64,000 bases of DNA from Aeromicrobium sp. Root344 (GTDB lineage Bacteria > Actinomycetota > Actinomycetes > Propionibacteriales > Nocardioidaceae): the NCBI RefSeq assembly GCF_001425755.1, contig NZ_LMDH01000001.1, positions 65,619 through 129,618 on the forward strand. Direction: 5' to 3'. The notes beneath the pieces were generated by a model that was not told the DNA's origin, did no database searches, and saw only the letters and a list, made by a program, of their open reading frames with translations. This document shows positions 1 to 7,664 of this stretch, piece after piece. The position numbers and the translations under genes are program-made. Every line of letters starts with the position of its first letter. Positions within the stretch are counted from its first letter, which is position 1.

Positions 1-480
1 GGCGGGTGCCCACGTGCCCGGCGTGGCGGTGAGGGTCGAGGCGACGCGTGGAGTGCCCGAGACTGCGGGTTGACCCGCCGTGATGCCCGGTGCCAGGACC
101 GTGGCGGTCATGCTGGAGGTCTTCACGAGACTCGTGTAGCCGGACCTGGCCCCCGTGACCTCGACCACCAGTCGCTTGCCGACGTCGGCGGACCGCACGA
201 CGTACGTGGTCCCGGTCCCGCCGGTTGCCACGAGGTCCTTGCTGGTCGTGCCGCTCAGCCACCGGTACGTCAGCTGTGCGTCGGTCGGCGACCAGACGCC
301 TGGCTTGGCGGTGAGCGTGAGCCCGGCCTGTGGAGTGCCCGTGATCGACGGCGGCGTCGAGTTCGACACGGCCGCAGCGGGCCGTGCGATGGACGGCGTG
401 GCAGTGCCGAGCAGCACCAGGCACGCCATGGCGAGGACGAGCGCGAAATACCCCGAACGGCGGCAAAGCCCGGCGATCAT
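1..480 (-). CDS. Secreted Ig-like repeat protein (N-terminal part; runs off the left edge)
   Basis: Open frame from an ATG at 480 to the window edge; the C-terminus lies outside. The first ~32 residues form a signal peptide: an Arg pair, a hydrophobic stretch rich in Leu and Ala, then an Ala-rich cleavage region. The rest carries Ig-like modules of the bacterial surface type: a Gly-Thr-Pro-x-x-Gly-x-x-Leu-Thr-Ala strand, a Gly-x-Trp turn, then Tyr-Arg-Trp-Leu. One complete module and the start of a second are visible. A weak GGAG lies about 8 nt before the ATG; a second ATG at 429 would remove most of the signal peptide. The function is probably extracellular and adhesive or structural, which is an inference from the fold. 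The subtilase at 56566-58566 carries the same module type. Confidence 0.75.
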   Translation of the reverse strand, partial: MIAGLCRRSGYFALVLAMACLVLLGTATPSIARPAAAVSNSTPPSITGTPQAGLTLTAKPGVWSPTDAQLTYRWLSGTTSKDLVATGGTGTTYVVRSADVGKRLVVEVTGARSGYTSLVKTSSMTATVLAPGITAGQPAVSGTPRVASTLTATPGTWAPA

Positions 481-589
481 GTGAGACTCCGTACGCCCTC
501 CACCTGGGAACGTACGCCCGAACGCGAGCGTGAAAGCCGGTCTGCGTGAGACTCATGACTTAGGTCCCCCGCAGTGTGGCCCGAACGGC

Positions 590-1216
590 TCAGAGCAGGG
601 GTAGTGCCTCGTCGTCAGAAGCCACGCGCCCGGTCGCGGCCCTGATCCAGTCGAGCAGGTCGGCGATCTCCGGCTCCCGCGCGGTGACCTCGACGTACGC
701 GCTCACCAACGCATCGGAGACGGCGTTGACCGGCTGCTCGAGCAAGGGCGGCGCCGGCAGCCCCGGCACGGAGCGCGCCAGGTCATCGCCGTGCACGACG
801 AGCTCGAGGACGCGCGTCAGGATGAAGTCCTCACGCGTGATCGCGCCCAGGGGGCCGCGTACGACCTCCGCCTTGAGCGCATCCAGCGCGCGGAAGCCGA
901 GCCGCGCGCAGTTGTCGATGCCGGCCAGCACGTCGCCGGAGAACGAACGGGCCAGCTGCTTCGTGCCGTCGGCGATGTCGCGTGCCGAGGCCCCGTAGCT
1001 GGAGATGTACTGGTGGATCGTGCGTGGTTCAGCGCGAGGCGCCGGACCCAGCACCGGGAAGTCGAGGAACGAGCGGCCGATGTGCGTGATGAGCTCGTGC
1101 ACGTTCCACGCCTCGAGGACGCTCTGCTCCTGCGCGTGTTGCAGGACGCCTGACGTCTCGATCCACCGGCGAAGCGCCGTCCACTGGGACCGCAGCAGCT
1201 CCTCGTTGGTCACCAC
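590..1216 (-). CDS. DinB-like / mycothiol-dependent maleylpyruvate isomerase N-terminal domain protein
   Basis: 208-residue protein of the TIGR03083-type four-helix family. The N-terminal Trp-Asn-Val-His-Glu-Leu-x-x-His-Ile-Gly stretch and the later Glu-Leu-Val-Val-His-Gly-Asp-Asp-Leu stretch supply the His residues that hold a metal in DinB-like proteins. Relatives use mycothiol as a thiol cofactor, but many have no known substrate, so no reaction is assigned. It starts at a GTG that overlaps the end of the upstream SDR gene by 7 nt. No good ribosome site precedes it, so translational coupling to the SDR is likely. Confidence 0.75.
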   Translation of the reverse strand: MVTNEELLRSQWTALRRWIETSGVLQHAQEQSVLEAWNVHELITHIGRSFLDFPVLGPAPRAEPRTIHQYISSYGASARDIADGTKQLARSFSGDVLAGIDNCARLGFRALDALKAEVVRGPLGAITREDFILTRVLELVVHGDDLARSVPGLPAPPLLEQPVNAVSDALVSAYVEVTAREPEIADLLDWIRAATGRVASDDEALPLL

Positions 1217-2634
1217 GGAGAGGGCTCGTAGTCCTTGAGGAAGACGCCGTGGATGTCTTCCCCGGCCTCGCCACGGACGATGGGGTCGTAGACGCGCGCC
1301 GCCCCGTCCACCAGGTCCAGCGGTGCCTTGAACCCCTCCTCGGCGAGTCGCACCTTGGTCGGGTGCGGCCGCTCGTCGGTGATCCAGCCCGTGTCGACGG
1401 CGGTCATGAGGATGCCGTCCTGCTCGAGCATCTCCCCTGCGCTGGTGCGAGTCAGCATGTTGAGTGCCGCCTTGGCCATGTTGGTGTGCGGGTGGCCCGG
1501 CCCCTTGTAGCGACGGCTGAACTGGCCCTCCATCGCCGAGACGTTCACGACGTACGTGCGGCGGGCCTCGGAGGCGGCCATCGACGGCCGCAGCCGACTG
1601 ACGAGGATGAACGGCGCGGTGGTGTTGCAGAGCTGGACCTCGAGGAGCTCGAGCGCGTCGACCTCGTGCACGCGCTGGGTCCAGCTGTTGACGTCGACGG
1701 TGTCGGGCACCAGGCCGCCGGCGTCGATCCGCGCGAGATCGGCCGAGCCCGCGGACAAGGCCATCGACGTCAGCTCCTCGGCGGTGTGCGCGTCGCCGGC
1801 CAGGACCGGGTGCGCGGACACCGAGCCGACGAGAGCCGCCGGGTGGGCGTCGCTCGTGTGCCCAAACGTCAGCAGCTCGGGCAGCGGCCCGTCGGGCAGC
1901 GGGGCCGACTCGGCCTCGGCCAACGGCGCGTACGCCCCCGGTGTGCGGCGTACGGTCTGCGCCGCGTTGTTGATGAGGATGTCGAGCGGCCCCTGCGCGG
2001 CGACCGAGTCAGCCAGTCCGACGACCTGCGCCGGATCGCGCAGGTCGATGCCGACGACGCGGAGCCGGTCGATCCAGTCCGCACTGTCGGGCATCGCGGT
2101 GAAGCGGCGCACGGCATCGTGCGGGAACCGGGTCGTGATCGTGGTGTGCGCGCCGTCGCGGAGCAGGCGCAGCGCGATGTACATGCCGATCTTGGCGCGG
2201 CCACCGGTCAGCAGAGCGCGCTTGCCGGTCAGGTCGGTGCGCGCGTCGCGCTTGGCCCGGTTGAGCGCGGCGCAGTCCGGGCACAGCTGGTGGTAGAACG
2301 CGTCGACGACGGTGTACTTCTGCTTGCAGATGTAGCAGGGACGGGCGACCAGCAGCGTGCCGGCCGTGGCGCCGGCGGCGTTGGAGACGAGCGGCAGGCC
2401 TTCGGTCTCGTCGTCGATGCGTCTCGGCGACCCGGTGGCGGTGGCGGCCACCACCGCACGGTCGGCCGCAGCCACCTGGGCCCGCTTGTCGAGCCGGCGG
2501 TGCTTCTTGACGTTCTTGTAGAACTTGCCGCACGCGCGCCGCAGCGCGACGTAGTCGGGGTCGTCCTCGTCCAGCCGTTCGGCGGCGGCCAGCACCTGGA
2601 GCGCGACCGCCAGCTCGTCAGGGTCGATGGTCAT
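1210..2634 (-). CDS. SDR-family oxidoreductase with N-terminal zinc-ribbon-like insert
   Basis: 474 residues, nearly twice a classical SDR. The first ~95 residues are charged and helical. They are followed by a CxxC-x14-CxxC pair (C100, C103, C118, C121) that looks like a zinc knuckle. The Rossmann core begins with Thr-Gly-Gly-Arg-x-Lys-Ile-Gly (about 143-150) and has Asn-Asn-Ala-Ala at 222-225 and the catalytic-type Ser366. At the usual Tyr-x-x-x-Lys position the sequence is Thr384-Asn-Met-Ala-Lys388, so the catalytic Tyr appears replaced. The stop codon of ilvD directly precedes its ATG, so the two are co-transcribed. The substrate is unknown; standard SDR chemistry should not be assumed. 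Confidence 0.8.
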   Translation of the reverse strand: MTIDPDELAVALQVLAAAERLDEDDPDYVALRRACGKFYKNVKKHRRLDKRAQVAAADRAVVAATATGSPRRIDDETEGLPLVSNAAGATAGTLLVARPCYICKQKYTVVDAFYHQLCPDCAALNRAKRDARTDLTGKRALLTGGRAKIGMYIALRLLRDGAHTTITTRFPHDAVRRFTAMPDSADWIDRLRVVGIDLRDPAQVVGLADSVAAQGPLDILINNAAQTVRRTPGAYAPLAEAESAPLPDGPLPELLTFGHTSDAHPAALVGSVSAHPVLAGDAHTAEELTSMALSAGSADLARIDAGGLVPDTVDVNSWTQRVHEVDALELLEVQLCNTTAPFILVSRLRPSMAASEARRTYVVNVSAMEGQFSRRYKGPGHPHTNMAKAALNMLTRTSAGEMLEQDGILMTAVDTGWITDERPHPTKVRLAEEGFKAPLDLVDGAARVYDPIVRGEAGEDIHGVFLKDYEPSPW

Positions 2635-4320
2635 CTAGCCACAGACTGCCCCGTCAGCGGCAGAGCTGACGAGCTTGCGGTACTTGGCGAGGACGCCCTT
2701 GGTGTACTTGGGCGGGAGCGGCTCCCAACCGACCTTGCGGGCCTCGAGCTCGTCGTCGTCGACCTCGATCTCGAGGGTGCGGTTGGCCATGTCGAGCACG
2801 ATCGGGTCGCCGTCGCGGACGAACGCGATGGGTCCGCCGTCGACCGCCTCAGGGGCGACGTGGCCGACGCAGAGTCCCGTGGTGCCGCCGGAGAATCGGC
2901 CGTCGGTCATCAACAGGACGTCCTTGCCGAGCCCGGCGCCCTTGATCGCGCCGGTGATCGCGAGCATCTCGCGCATGCCGGGCCCACCCTTGGGGCCCTC
3001 GTAGCGGATCACCACGACGTCGCCGGCGACGATCGTGCCGTCCTCGAGCGCGTCCATCGCCTTGCGCTCACCGTCGAAGACCCGGGCGGTGCCGCGGAAC
3101 ACGTCGGAGTCGAAGCCTGCGCTCTTGACCACCGCGCCGTCGGGAGCCAGCGAGCCCTTGAGGATCGTGAGGCCGCCGGTCTTGTGGATCGGCTTGTCGA
3201 GCGTACGGATGACGTCGCCGTCGAGCTTCTCGGTGATGGTCGAGAGGTTCTCGGCCATGGTCTTGCCGGTCACCGTCATGACGTCACCGTGGATGAGGCC
3301 GGCATCGAGCAGGGCCTTCAGGATGACGGCGGTGCCGCCGGCCTTGTCGACGTCGTTCATGACGTAGCGGCCGAACGGCTTGAGGTCGCCCAGGTGGGGG
3401 ACCTTGTCGCCGATGCGGTTGAAGTCGTCGAGCGACAACGGCACCTCGGCCTCGCGGGCGATCGCCAGCAGGTGGAGGACGGCGTTGGTCGAGCCGCCGA
3501 GCGCCATCACGACGGTGATGGCGTTCTCGAACGCCTCCTTGGTCATGATCTGACGGGCCGTGATGCCCTTGCGGAGCAGCTCGACGACGGCTTCGCCGGA
3601 CTTGCGCGCGAAGTCGTCGCGGCGGTCGTCGATCGCCGGCGGGGCGGCCGAGCCGGGCAGGCTCATGCCGAGCGCCTCAGCCGCGGTCGCCATCGTGTTG
3701 GCGGTGAACATGCCACCGCAGGCGCCCTCGCCGGGGCAGACCGCACGCTCGATCTTGTCGACGTCCTCACGGGTGATGAGGCCCTTGATGCACGCCCCCA
3801 CGGCCTCGAACGCGTCGATGATCGTGACGTCCTTGCCGTCGACGTTGCCCGGCATGATCGAACCGGCGTAGAGGAACACGCTCGACAGGTCGAGCCGGGC
3901 GGCCGCCATCAGCATGCCGGGCAGGCTCTTGTCGCAGCCGGCGAGCAGCACGGAGCCGTCGAGGCGCTCGGCCATCATGACGGTCTCGACCGAGTCGGCG
4001 ATGACTTCACGACTCACGAGCGAGAAGTGCATGCCTTCGTGGCCCATCGAGATGCCGTCCGAGACCGAGATCGTGCCGAACTCGAGCGGGTATCCCCCGC
4101 CGGCGTGCACGCCGACCTTGACGGCCTTGGCGAGCCGGTCGAGCGACAGGTTGCAGGGGGTGATCTCGTTCCAGCTGGAGGCGACGCCGATCTGGGGCTT
4201 GGCCCAGTCGTCGTCGCCCATGCCGACCGCACGGAGCATGCCGCGCGAGGCGGTGGCCTCGAGGCCATCGGTGACGGTGCGGCTGCGGGGCTTGATGTCG
4301 ATCGGGTTCTCGGGGGCCAT
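2635..4320 (-). CDS. ilvD: Dihydroxy-acid dehydratase
   Basis: 561 residues, the normal length. It dehydrates 2,3-dihydroxy-isovalerate and -methylvalerate to 2-keto acids in valine, isoleucine and pantothenate synthesis. The Fe-S ligands are visible as C56 (Thr-Pro-Cys-Asn), C129 (Cys-Asp-Lys-Ser-Leu-Pro-Gly) and C201 (Ala-Cys-Gly-Gly-Met), the three-cysteine pattern of the IlvD/Edd family. The C-terminal Gly-Arg-Phe-Ser-Gly-Gly signature near residue 470 is intact. It is first in an operon with the SDR and DinB-like genes. Only 46 bp separates it from the stop of the next gene upstream, and that gap holds a hairpin. Confidence 0.97.
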   Translation of the reverse strand: MAPENPIDIKPRSRTVTDGLEATASRGMLRAVGMGDDDWAKPQIGVASSWNEITPCNLSLDRLAKAVKVGVHAGGGYPLEFGTISVSDGISMGHEGMHFSLVSREVIADSVETVMMAERLDGSVLLAGCDKSLPGMLMAAARLDLSSVFLYAGSIMPGNVDGKDVTIIDAFEAVGACIKGLITREDVDKIERAVCPGEGACGGMFTANTMATAAEALGMSLPGSAAPPAIDDRRDDFARKSGEAVVELLRKGITARQIMTKEAFENAITVVMALGGSTNAVLHLLAIAREAEVPLSLDDFNRIGDKVPHLGDLKPFGRYVMNDVDKAGGTAVILKALLDAGLIHGDVMTVTGKTMAENLSTITEKLDGDVIRTLDKPIHKTGGLTILKGSLAPDGAVVKSAGFDSDVFRGTARVFDGERKAMDALEDGTIVAGDVVVIRYEGPKGGPGMREMLAITGAIKGAGLGKDVLLMTDGRFSGGTTGLCVGHVAPEAVDGGPIAFVRDGDPIVLDMANRTLEIEVDDDELEARKVGWEPLPPKYTKGVLAKYRKLVSSAADGAVCG

Positions 4321-4331
4321 GCCCCAAGATT

Positions 4332-4354
4332 ACGGCTCGGCCCGACCGAGCCGT
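4332..4354 (-). terminator. Hairpin between the membrane-protein gene and ilvD
   Basis: Perfect 9-bp stem, ACGGCTCGG / CCGAGCCGT, with a 5-nt loop. It lies 12 nt past the stop codon at 4367 and 12 nt before the ilvD ATG at 4320. There is no U-run, as is usual for actinobacterial terminators. Confidence 0.6.
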
Positions 4355-4366
4355 CCGCCAGTCCAC

Positions 4367-5029
4367 CTAGAACAACGGCACGAAGACCAGGGCCAGCGCC
4401 CAGCTGACGAAGCTGCCCACCAGGACGTACTCGGCCCGCAGCCCGTCGGGGCCGTCGCGCGAGATCTCGGGAAAGCGCAGGATGCCCTTGGCCGCGACCA
4501 CGACGGCGATCGCGGCGAGGTTGCCGCTGAGTGCGCAGGCCAGCACGAACCAGCGTTCGAGCGGTCCGAGCACGCGCCCGCCACGCAGCTGGTCGCCCTG
4601 GGCGAGGACGCGCGGACCTGTGGCCAGCAGCACTCGGCGCACGACGACGTTGGCGGCGGTCGCGAGGAACAGCACGACGCCGACCCCCAAGGCCGCCCGG
4701 TCGAGTGGGACGCCCTGAAGTCGCGGGATCGGCAGGTCGTCGTACCAGTCCTGCAGCGGAGCCTTGCCGAAGTCGAGCACGCCGGAGACCACGACCAGCG
4801 CCAGGCTCGCGACGGACAGGAGGATGACTCCCGCGGACGAGTCGTGGGAGGCCGCGTCGACCCACACGACGACCACCACGGCGAACACGAGCGAGAGCCA
4901 CACGGTGTGCCACCCGCCGCCGAGCACCAGCAGGCCCGCCACGGTCACGGCGAAACCCGTGGCGACCTTCCAGCGACGCACGAGATCGGCCATCCCGATC
5001 GCGGCCAGCAGCACCGCCAGCCCGCTCAC
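4367..5029 (-). CDS. Multi-pass membrane protein, DUF3307-like partner of SatD
   Basis: 220 residues from a GTG at 5029, chosen because a GGAGGTGA ribosome site lies 5-6 nt upstream; an earlier in-frame start would add a low-complexity non-membrane stretch. About six hydrophobic helices are visible. The C-terminal block (Leu-Glu-Arg-Trp, then Ala-Ala-Lys-Gly-Ile-Leu-Arg-Phe, then Glu-Tyr-Val-Leu-Val-Gly) matches the recurring pattern of DUF3307 membrane proteins, which are commonly encoded next to SatD. It lies 80 nt downstream of the SatD-family gene on the same strand. The molecular role is unknown; a membrane-stress function is only suggested by the SatD context. Confidence 0.75.
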   Translation of the reverse strand: MSGLAVLLAAIGMADLVRRWKVATGFAVTVAGLLVLGGGWHTVWLSLVFAVVVVVWVDAASHDSSAGVILLSVASLALVVVSGVLDFGKAPLQDWYDDLPIPRLQGVPLDRAALGVGVVLFLATAANVVVRRVLLATGPRVLAQGDQLRGGRVLGPLERWFVLACALSGNLAAIAVVVAAKGILRFPEISRDGPDGLRAEYVLVGSFVSWALALVFVPLF

Positions 5030-5108
5030 GCCGTCACCTCCACAAAGAACCCACGATAAGGAGGTGCCGGCGTGATGGCTGTTCGATGGTTCGCTCGCTG
5101 GCGCTCGC

Positions 5109-5738
5109 TCACGCTCGCGCCTGACCGATCGACTCGAGCAGCGCGCCGATGCCTGCGCGGTGCCGCTGGGACACCGCTGACGTCGAGATGCCCTCGTCGT
5201 CGGCGATCTGGGACAGCGTCCTGCCGTGCAGCTCGGCAAGCGCGATGCGTCGTTGCCGGCCGTCGAAGTCACTGACGAGCTCGTCGCGCACGAGCAGGTA
5301 GGCGTTCACGATGTCGCCCCCCTCCGCTCCCTCGCGCTTGATCCAGGTCCGCAGGCCGGGGAGCTGTCGCCCCTTGGCCTTGGCCGTGTCGATCGCGTCG
5401 CGCGCCAGCCACCACGCCTGCCCGTCCTGGGTCAGACCATAGTTGGACGTACCGACGATCTCGAGCTCGCCGACACCGATGCCGAAGCGGCAGTCCATCG
5501 ATTCGGGCAGGGCGAGCCGGACCAGCACCGTCGCGTAGAGAGCGTCGGGCAGGTCGTCGTAGACGCCTTGCAGCTCGTCGCCGATCGTCGGTTCGAGCGG
5601 CTGCGACGCCGAGACCAGCGCGTTGACGGTGCTCAGGGCCGCCAACAGGTTGTCCTGGGCTTCGGCGCGCGAAGGCTGCTCGCGCGAGCCCACGAGGTCG
5701 CCGATGACCGCGTACCGCGGTGAAGCGATCTGGTTCAT
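5109..5738 (-). CDS. SatD-family protein with C-terminal helix-turn-helix
   Basis: 209 residues. The N-terminal part (Tyr-Ala-Val-Ile-Gly-Asp-Leu-Val-Gly-Ser-Arg) and the central Gly-Asp-Glu-Leu-Gln-Gly motif are the SatD family signature. The last ~50 residues form a sigma-70 region-4-like helix-turn-helix (Leu-Ser-Gln-Ile-Ala-Asp-Asp-Glu-Gly-Ile-Ser-x-Ser-Ala-Val-Ser). SatD was named from the acid-tolerance operon of Streptococcus mutans; its biochemical activity is not settled. The start at 5738 sits beside a cluster of CTTCA/TGAAG pentamers that could be its own operator. It is probably co-transcribed with the membrane protein downstream. Confidence 0.8.
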   Translation of the reverse strand: MNQIASPRYAVIGDLVGSREQPSRAEAQDNLLAALSTVNALVSASQPLEPTIGDELQGVYDDLPDALYATVLVRLALPESMDCRFGIGVGELEIVGTSNYGLTQDGQAWWLARDAIDTAKAKGRQLPGLRTWIKREGAEGGDIVNAYLLVRDELVSDFDGRQRRIALAELHGRTLSQIADDEGISTSAVSQRHRAGIGALLESIGQARA

Positions 5739-5740
5739 TT

Positions 5741-5793
5741 CTTCATGTTGAAGGTATTTACTTCAAAAGGCAAGAGTGAAGTGTTCCCCTTCA
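5741..5793. promoter_or_regulatory. Cluster of CTTCA/TGAAG pentamers between divergent genes
   Basis: The satD/ATP-grasp intergenic region carries CTTCA-TGT-TGAAG (5741-5753, perfect 5-bp inverted repeat), a further CTTCA at 5761-5765, and TGAAG-N7-CTTCA (5777-5793). Five copies in about 50 bp in a region with no coding role suggest an operator, with the SatD helix-turn-helix as the obvious candidate ligand. Confidence 0.45.
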
Positions 5794-5804
5794 CCGATTA
5801 GGCT
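5776..5804 (+). promoter_or_regulatory. Leaderless promoter of the ATP-grasp gene
   Basis: GTGAAG (5776-5781), a 17-nt spacer and TAGGCT (5799-5804). Transcription about 7-8 nt further on would begin at the A of the ATG at 5812, giving a leaderless message. This decides the start codon over an in-frame ATG at 5776. Confidence 0.5.
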
Positions 5805-5811
5805 GGCCCTC

Positions 5812-6663
5812 ATGAGCATCACGTTCGTCAGCAGCCCGTGGGCCCTGGACCGCGACGCCGACCTCCCTCTCCTCCTCGATGCCGCCCACCAGCGCGGGAT
5901 CGACGCCGAGATCACGGTCTGGGACGACCCAGCGGTCGAGTGGCAGGCGTACGACGCCGTGGTCGTCCGCTCGTGCTGGGACTACACCACGCGACGCGAC
6001 GAGTTCCTCGCCTGGGCGGCGTCCGTGCCCCGCCTCCACAACAGCCACGAGGTGCTGGCGTGGAACACCGACAAGGTCTACCTCCGCCAGATCGAAGCCG
6101 CCGGCGTCCCGATCATCGAGACCCGGTGGGACATCGCTGACGGTGACGACCTCGGCGACCATGCCGAGTGGGTCGTCAAGCCGACGATCTCGGCCGGGTC
6201 CAAGGACACCGCCCGGTGGGAGTCCCCCGCCGACGTCTACGCCCACAGCGCGGCACTCGTCGCCGCCGGACGTACCTCCATGACGCAGCCCTACATCTCG
6301 TCGGTCGACGAGGAGGGCGAGACCGCGATGCTGTTCTTCGGCGGCGAGTTCTCGCACGCGATCCGCAAGGGTCCGATCCTCACCCGTGGCGAAGGCATCC
6401 GGCAGGACCGCGACGGTCGCGGCGAGAACGGGATGCGTACGCCGACACCGGCCCAGCACGAGGTCGCCAGAGCCGCACTGGCGGCGGTCGACGAGGTCCT
6501 CGGACATCCGGCCGACCTCTCGTACGCCCGCGTGGACCTGGTCACCAGCGCCGACGGATCGCCGCTGGTCATCGAGCTGGAGCTGACCGAGCCCTACCTG
6601 TTCCTGGTGCTGGCCGAGGACGGCGCGGGTCGGCTCGTGGACGCCGTCGCGGCGCGGATCTGA
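5812..6663 (+). CDS. ATP-grasp domain protein (RimK / glutathione-synthetase-like)
   Basis: 283 residues. Features of the ATP-grasp ligase fold are visible in order: Trp-Asn-Thr-Asp-Lys-x-Tyr-Leu near residue 86, the ATP-binding Val-Val-Lys-Pro near 125, an acidic hinge (Val-Asp-Glu-Glu-Gly-Glu-Thr) near 168, and a C-terminal Glu-Leu-Glu-Leu-Thr-Glu that would bind magnesium. Enzymes of this fold join a carboxylate to an amine or thiol through an acyl-phosphate. Similar stand-alone proteins are annotated as glutathione-synthetase-like or cycloserine-ligase-like. The substrate cannot be read from the sequence. It is divergent from satD and followed 45 nt later by a hydrolase with its own promoter. 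Confidence 0.75.
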   Translation: MSITFVSSPWALDRDADLPLLLDAAHQRGIDAEITVWDDPAVEWQAYDAVVVRSCWDYTTRRDEFLAWAASVPRLHNSHEVLAWNTDKVYLRQIEAAGVPIIETRWDIADGDDLGDHAEWVVKPTISAGSKDTARWESPADVYAHSAALVAAGRTSMTQPYISSVDEEGETAMLFFGGEFSHAIRKGPILTRGEGIRQDRDGRGENGMRTPTPAQHEVARAALAAVDEVLGHPADLSYARVDLVTSADGSPLVIELELTEPYLFLVLAEDGAGRLVDAVAARI

Positions 6664-6671
6664 CGAAGTGA

Positions 6672-6700
6672 TTGCGGGGGCTGCGTACGCCATGGACAAT
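6672..6700 (+). promoter_or_regulatory. Leaderless promoter of the alpha/beta hydrolase
   Basis: TTGCGG (6672-6677), a 17-nt spacer and GACAAT (6695-6700). The expected start of transcription coincides with the GTG at 6709, and there is no ribosome site before it. Confidence 0.55.
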
Positions 6701-6708
6701 CAGCGCTT

Positions 6709-7593
6709 GTGAAGCCACCCACGGCCGCCTTCGTCCGCTACTACGACGTCGAGAGCGCCGACGGCACCCGCCTGCGAGCCTGGACGAACGACGCCGAGGG
6801 GCCGACGGTGTTCCTGTCGAACGGCCTGGGCACCAACCCGCACGCCTGGCCGGCGCTCCTGCGGCCGGACTGCGGCGTCCACGTCGTGTCGTGGAACCAT
6901 CGCGGCGTCGGCGGCTCGGAGCGCCCCGCCAACGGTCGCGTCGACCTCGACGCGTTCGTCGAGGACGCGCTGGCCGTGATGGACGACGCCGGCATCGACT
7001 CCGCAGTCGTCGCCTCCTGGTCGGCCGGCGTCACGATCGCGTTCGAGCTGGCCGGCCGTCATCCCGAACGGGTCAAGGGGATCCTCGCCGTGGCCGGCGT
7101 GCCCGGCAACACGTTCGCCACGATGCTGGCGCCCCTGCGCATGCCGCCGGTGGTCTCCAAGCAGCTCATGGTCGGCCTCGCACGTACGGCGTGGGTGTCG
7201 GGGCGCGCGCTGGCGCCGCTGACGCGCCGGATCCCATGGACCAACGCGACGGCCAACATGCTGCGCCTGACCCGGCTCATCAACCCGGCGGCCGACACCG
7301 CGGAGCTGCGGACACTGATGCAGGAGTTCTGCACGACGCACCCGTCCTGGTACGCCAAGCTCGCCCTCGGCGTCTCGGAGCACCAGCGCGTCTCGCTGTC
7401 CAAGATCGACGTGCCGGTGACGTTCATCGCCGGCAAGTGGGACATGCTCACCGGGGCCCGCGACATGCTCTCGGCGTCAGAACGCCTCGCAGGGTCCCGC
7501 TTCCGCGAGCTCGACGCGACGCACTTCATCCCGATCGAGTTCCCCGAGATCGTGCTCGAGGAGCTCAAGGACCTCGTCGAACGCACCGCCTGA
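6709..7593 (+). CDS. Alpha/beta-fold hydrolase
   Basis: 294 residues from a GTG that is probably the first base of the message. The nucleophile elbow is Ser-Trp-Ser105-Ala-Gly, the acid is the Asp of Gly-Lys-Trp-Asp-Met near residue 245, and the catalytic His is in Ala-Thr-His-Phe near 270. A full Ser-Asp-His triad is therefore present. A cap-like insertion of about 100 residues with two conserved Trp/Pro stretches lies between. The overall type is that of esterases and haloperoxidase-like hydrolases; the substrate is unknown. Its stop codon lies inside the left arm of a long hairpin shared with gatB. Confidence 0.8.
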   Translation: MKPPTAAFVRYYDVESADGTRLRAWTNDAEGPTVFLSNGLGTNPHAWPALLRPDCGVHVVSWNHRGVGGSERPANGRVDLDAFVEDALAVMDDAGIDSAVVASWSAGVTIAFELAGRHPERVKGILAVAGVPGNTFATMLAPLRMPPVVSKQLMVGLARTAWVSGRALAPLTRRIPWTNATANMLRLTRLINPAADTAELRTLMQEFCTTHPSWYAKLALGVSEHQRVSLSKIDVPVTFIAGKWDMLTGARDMLSASERLAGSRFRELDATHFIPIEFPEIVLEELKDLVERTA

Positions 7594-7664
7594 CCCCAGT
7601 TTTGGGACGAACCTCGTCACGTCCGTAGGAAAAGTGGCGAGGAAAGTCCCAAAACGGGGGGTCA
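7591..7664. terminator. Long bidirectional hairpin between convergent genes
   Basis: The outer stem TGACCCC(A)GTTTTGGGAC (7591-7608) pairs with GTCCCAAAACGGGGGGTCA (7646-7664). An inner stem CCTCGTCAC (7612-7620) pairs with GTGGCGAGG (7634-7642), with one G-T pair. The outer arms contain the stop codons of both flanking genes. The element fills the whole intergenic space. Confidence 0.75.

Noticed and set aside
1249..4407. Open frame of about 1050 codons on the plus strand, opposite the SDR and ilvD genes
   Set aside because: It is antisense to two certain genes, is a low-complexity Arg/Asp/Val/Gly protein, and arises from G/C-ended codons of the true genes.
5072..5275. Short plus-strand frame preceded by AAGGAGGTG
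   Set aside because: The ribosome-like site is attractive, but the 67-residue product is Arg/Cys-rich and antisense to satD, and it resembles no protein.
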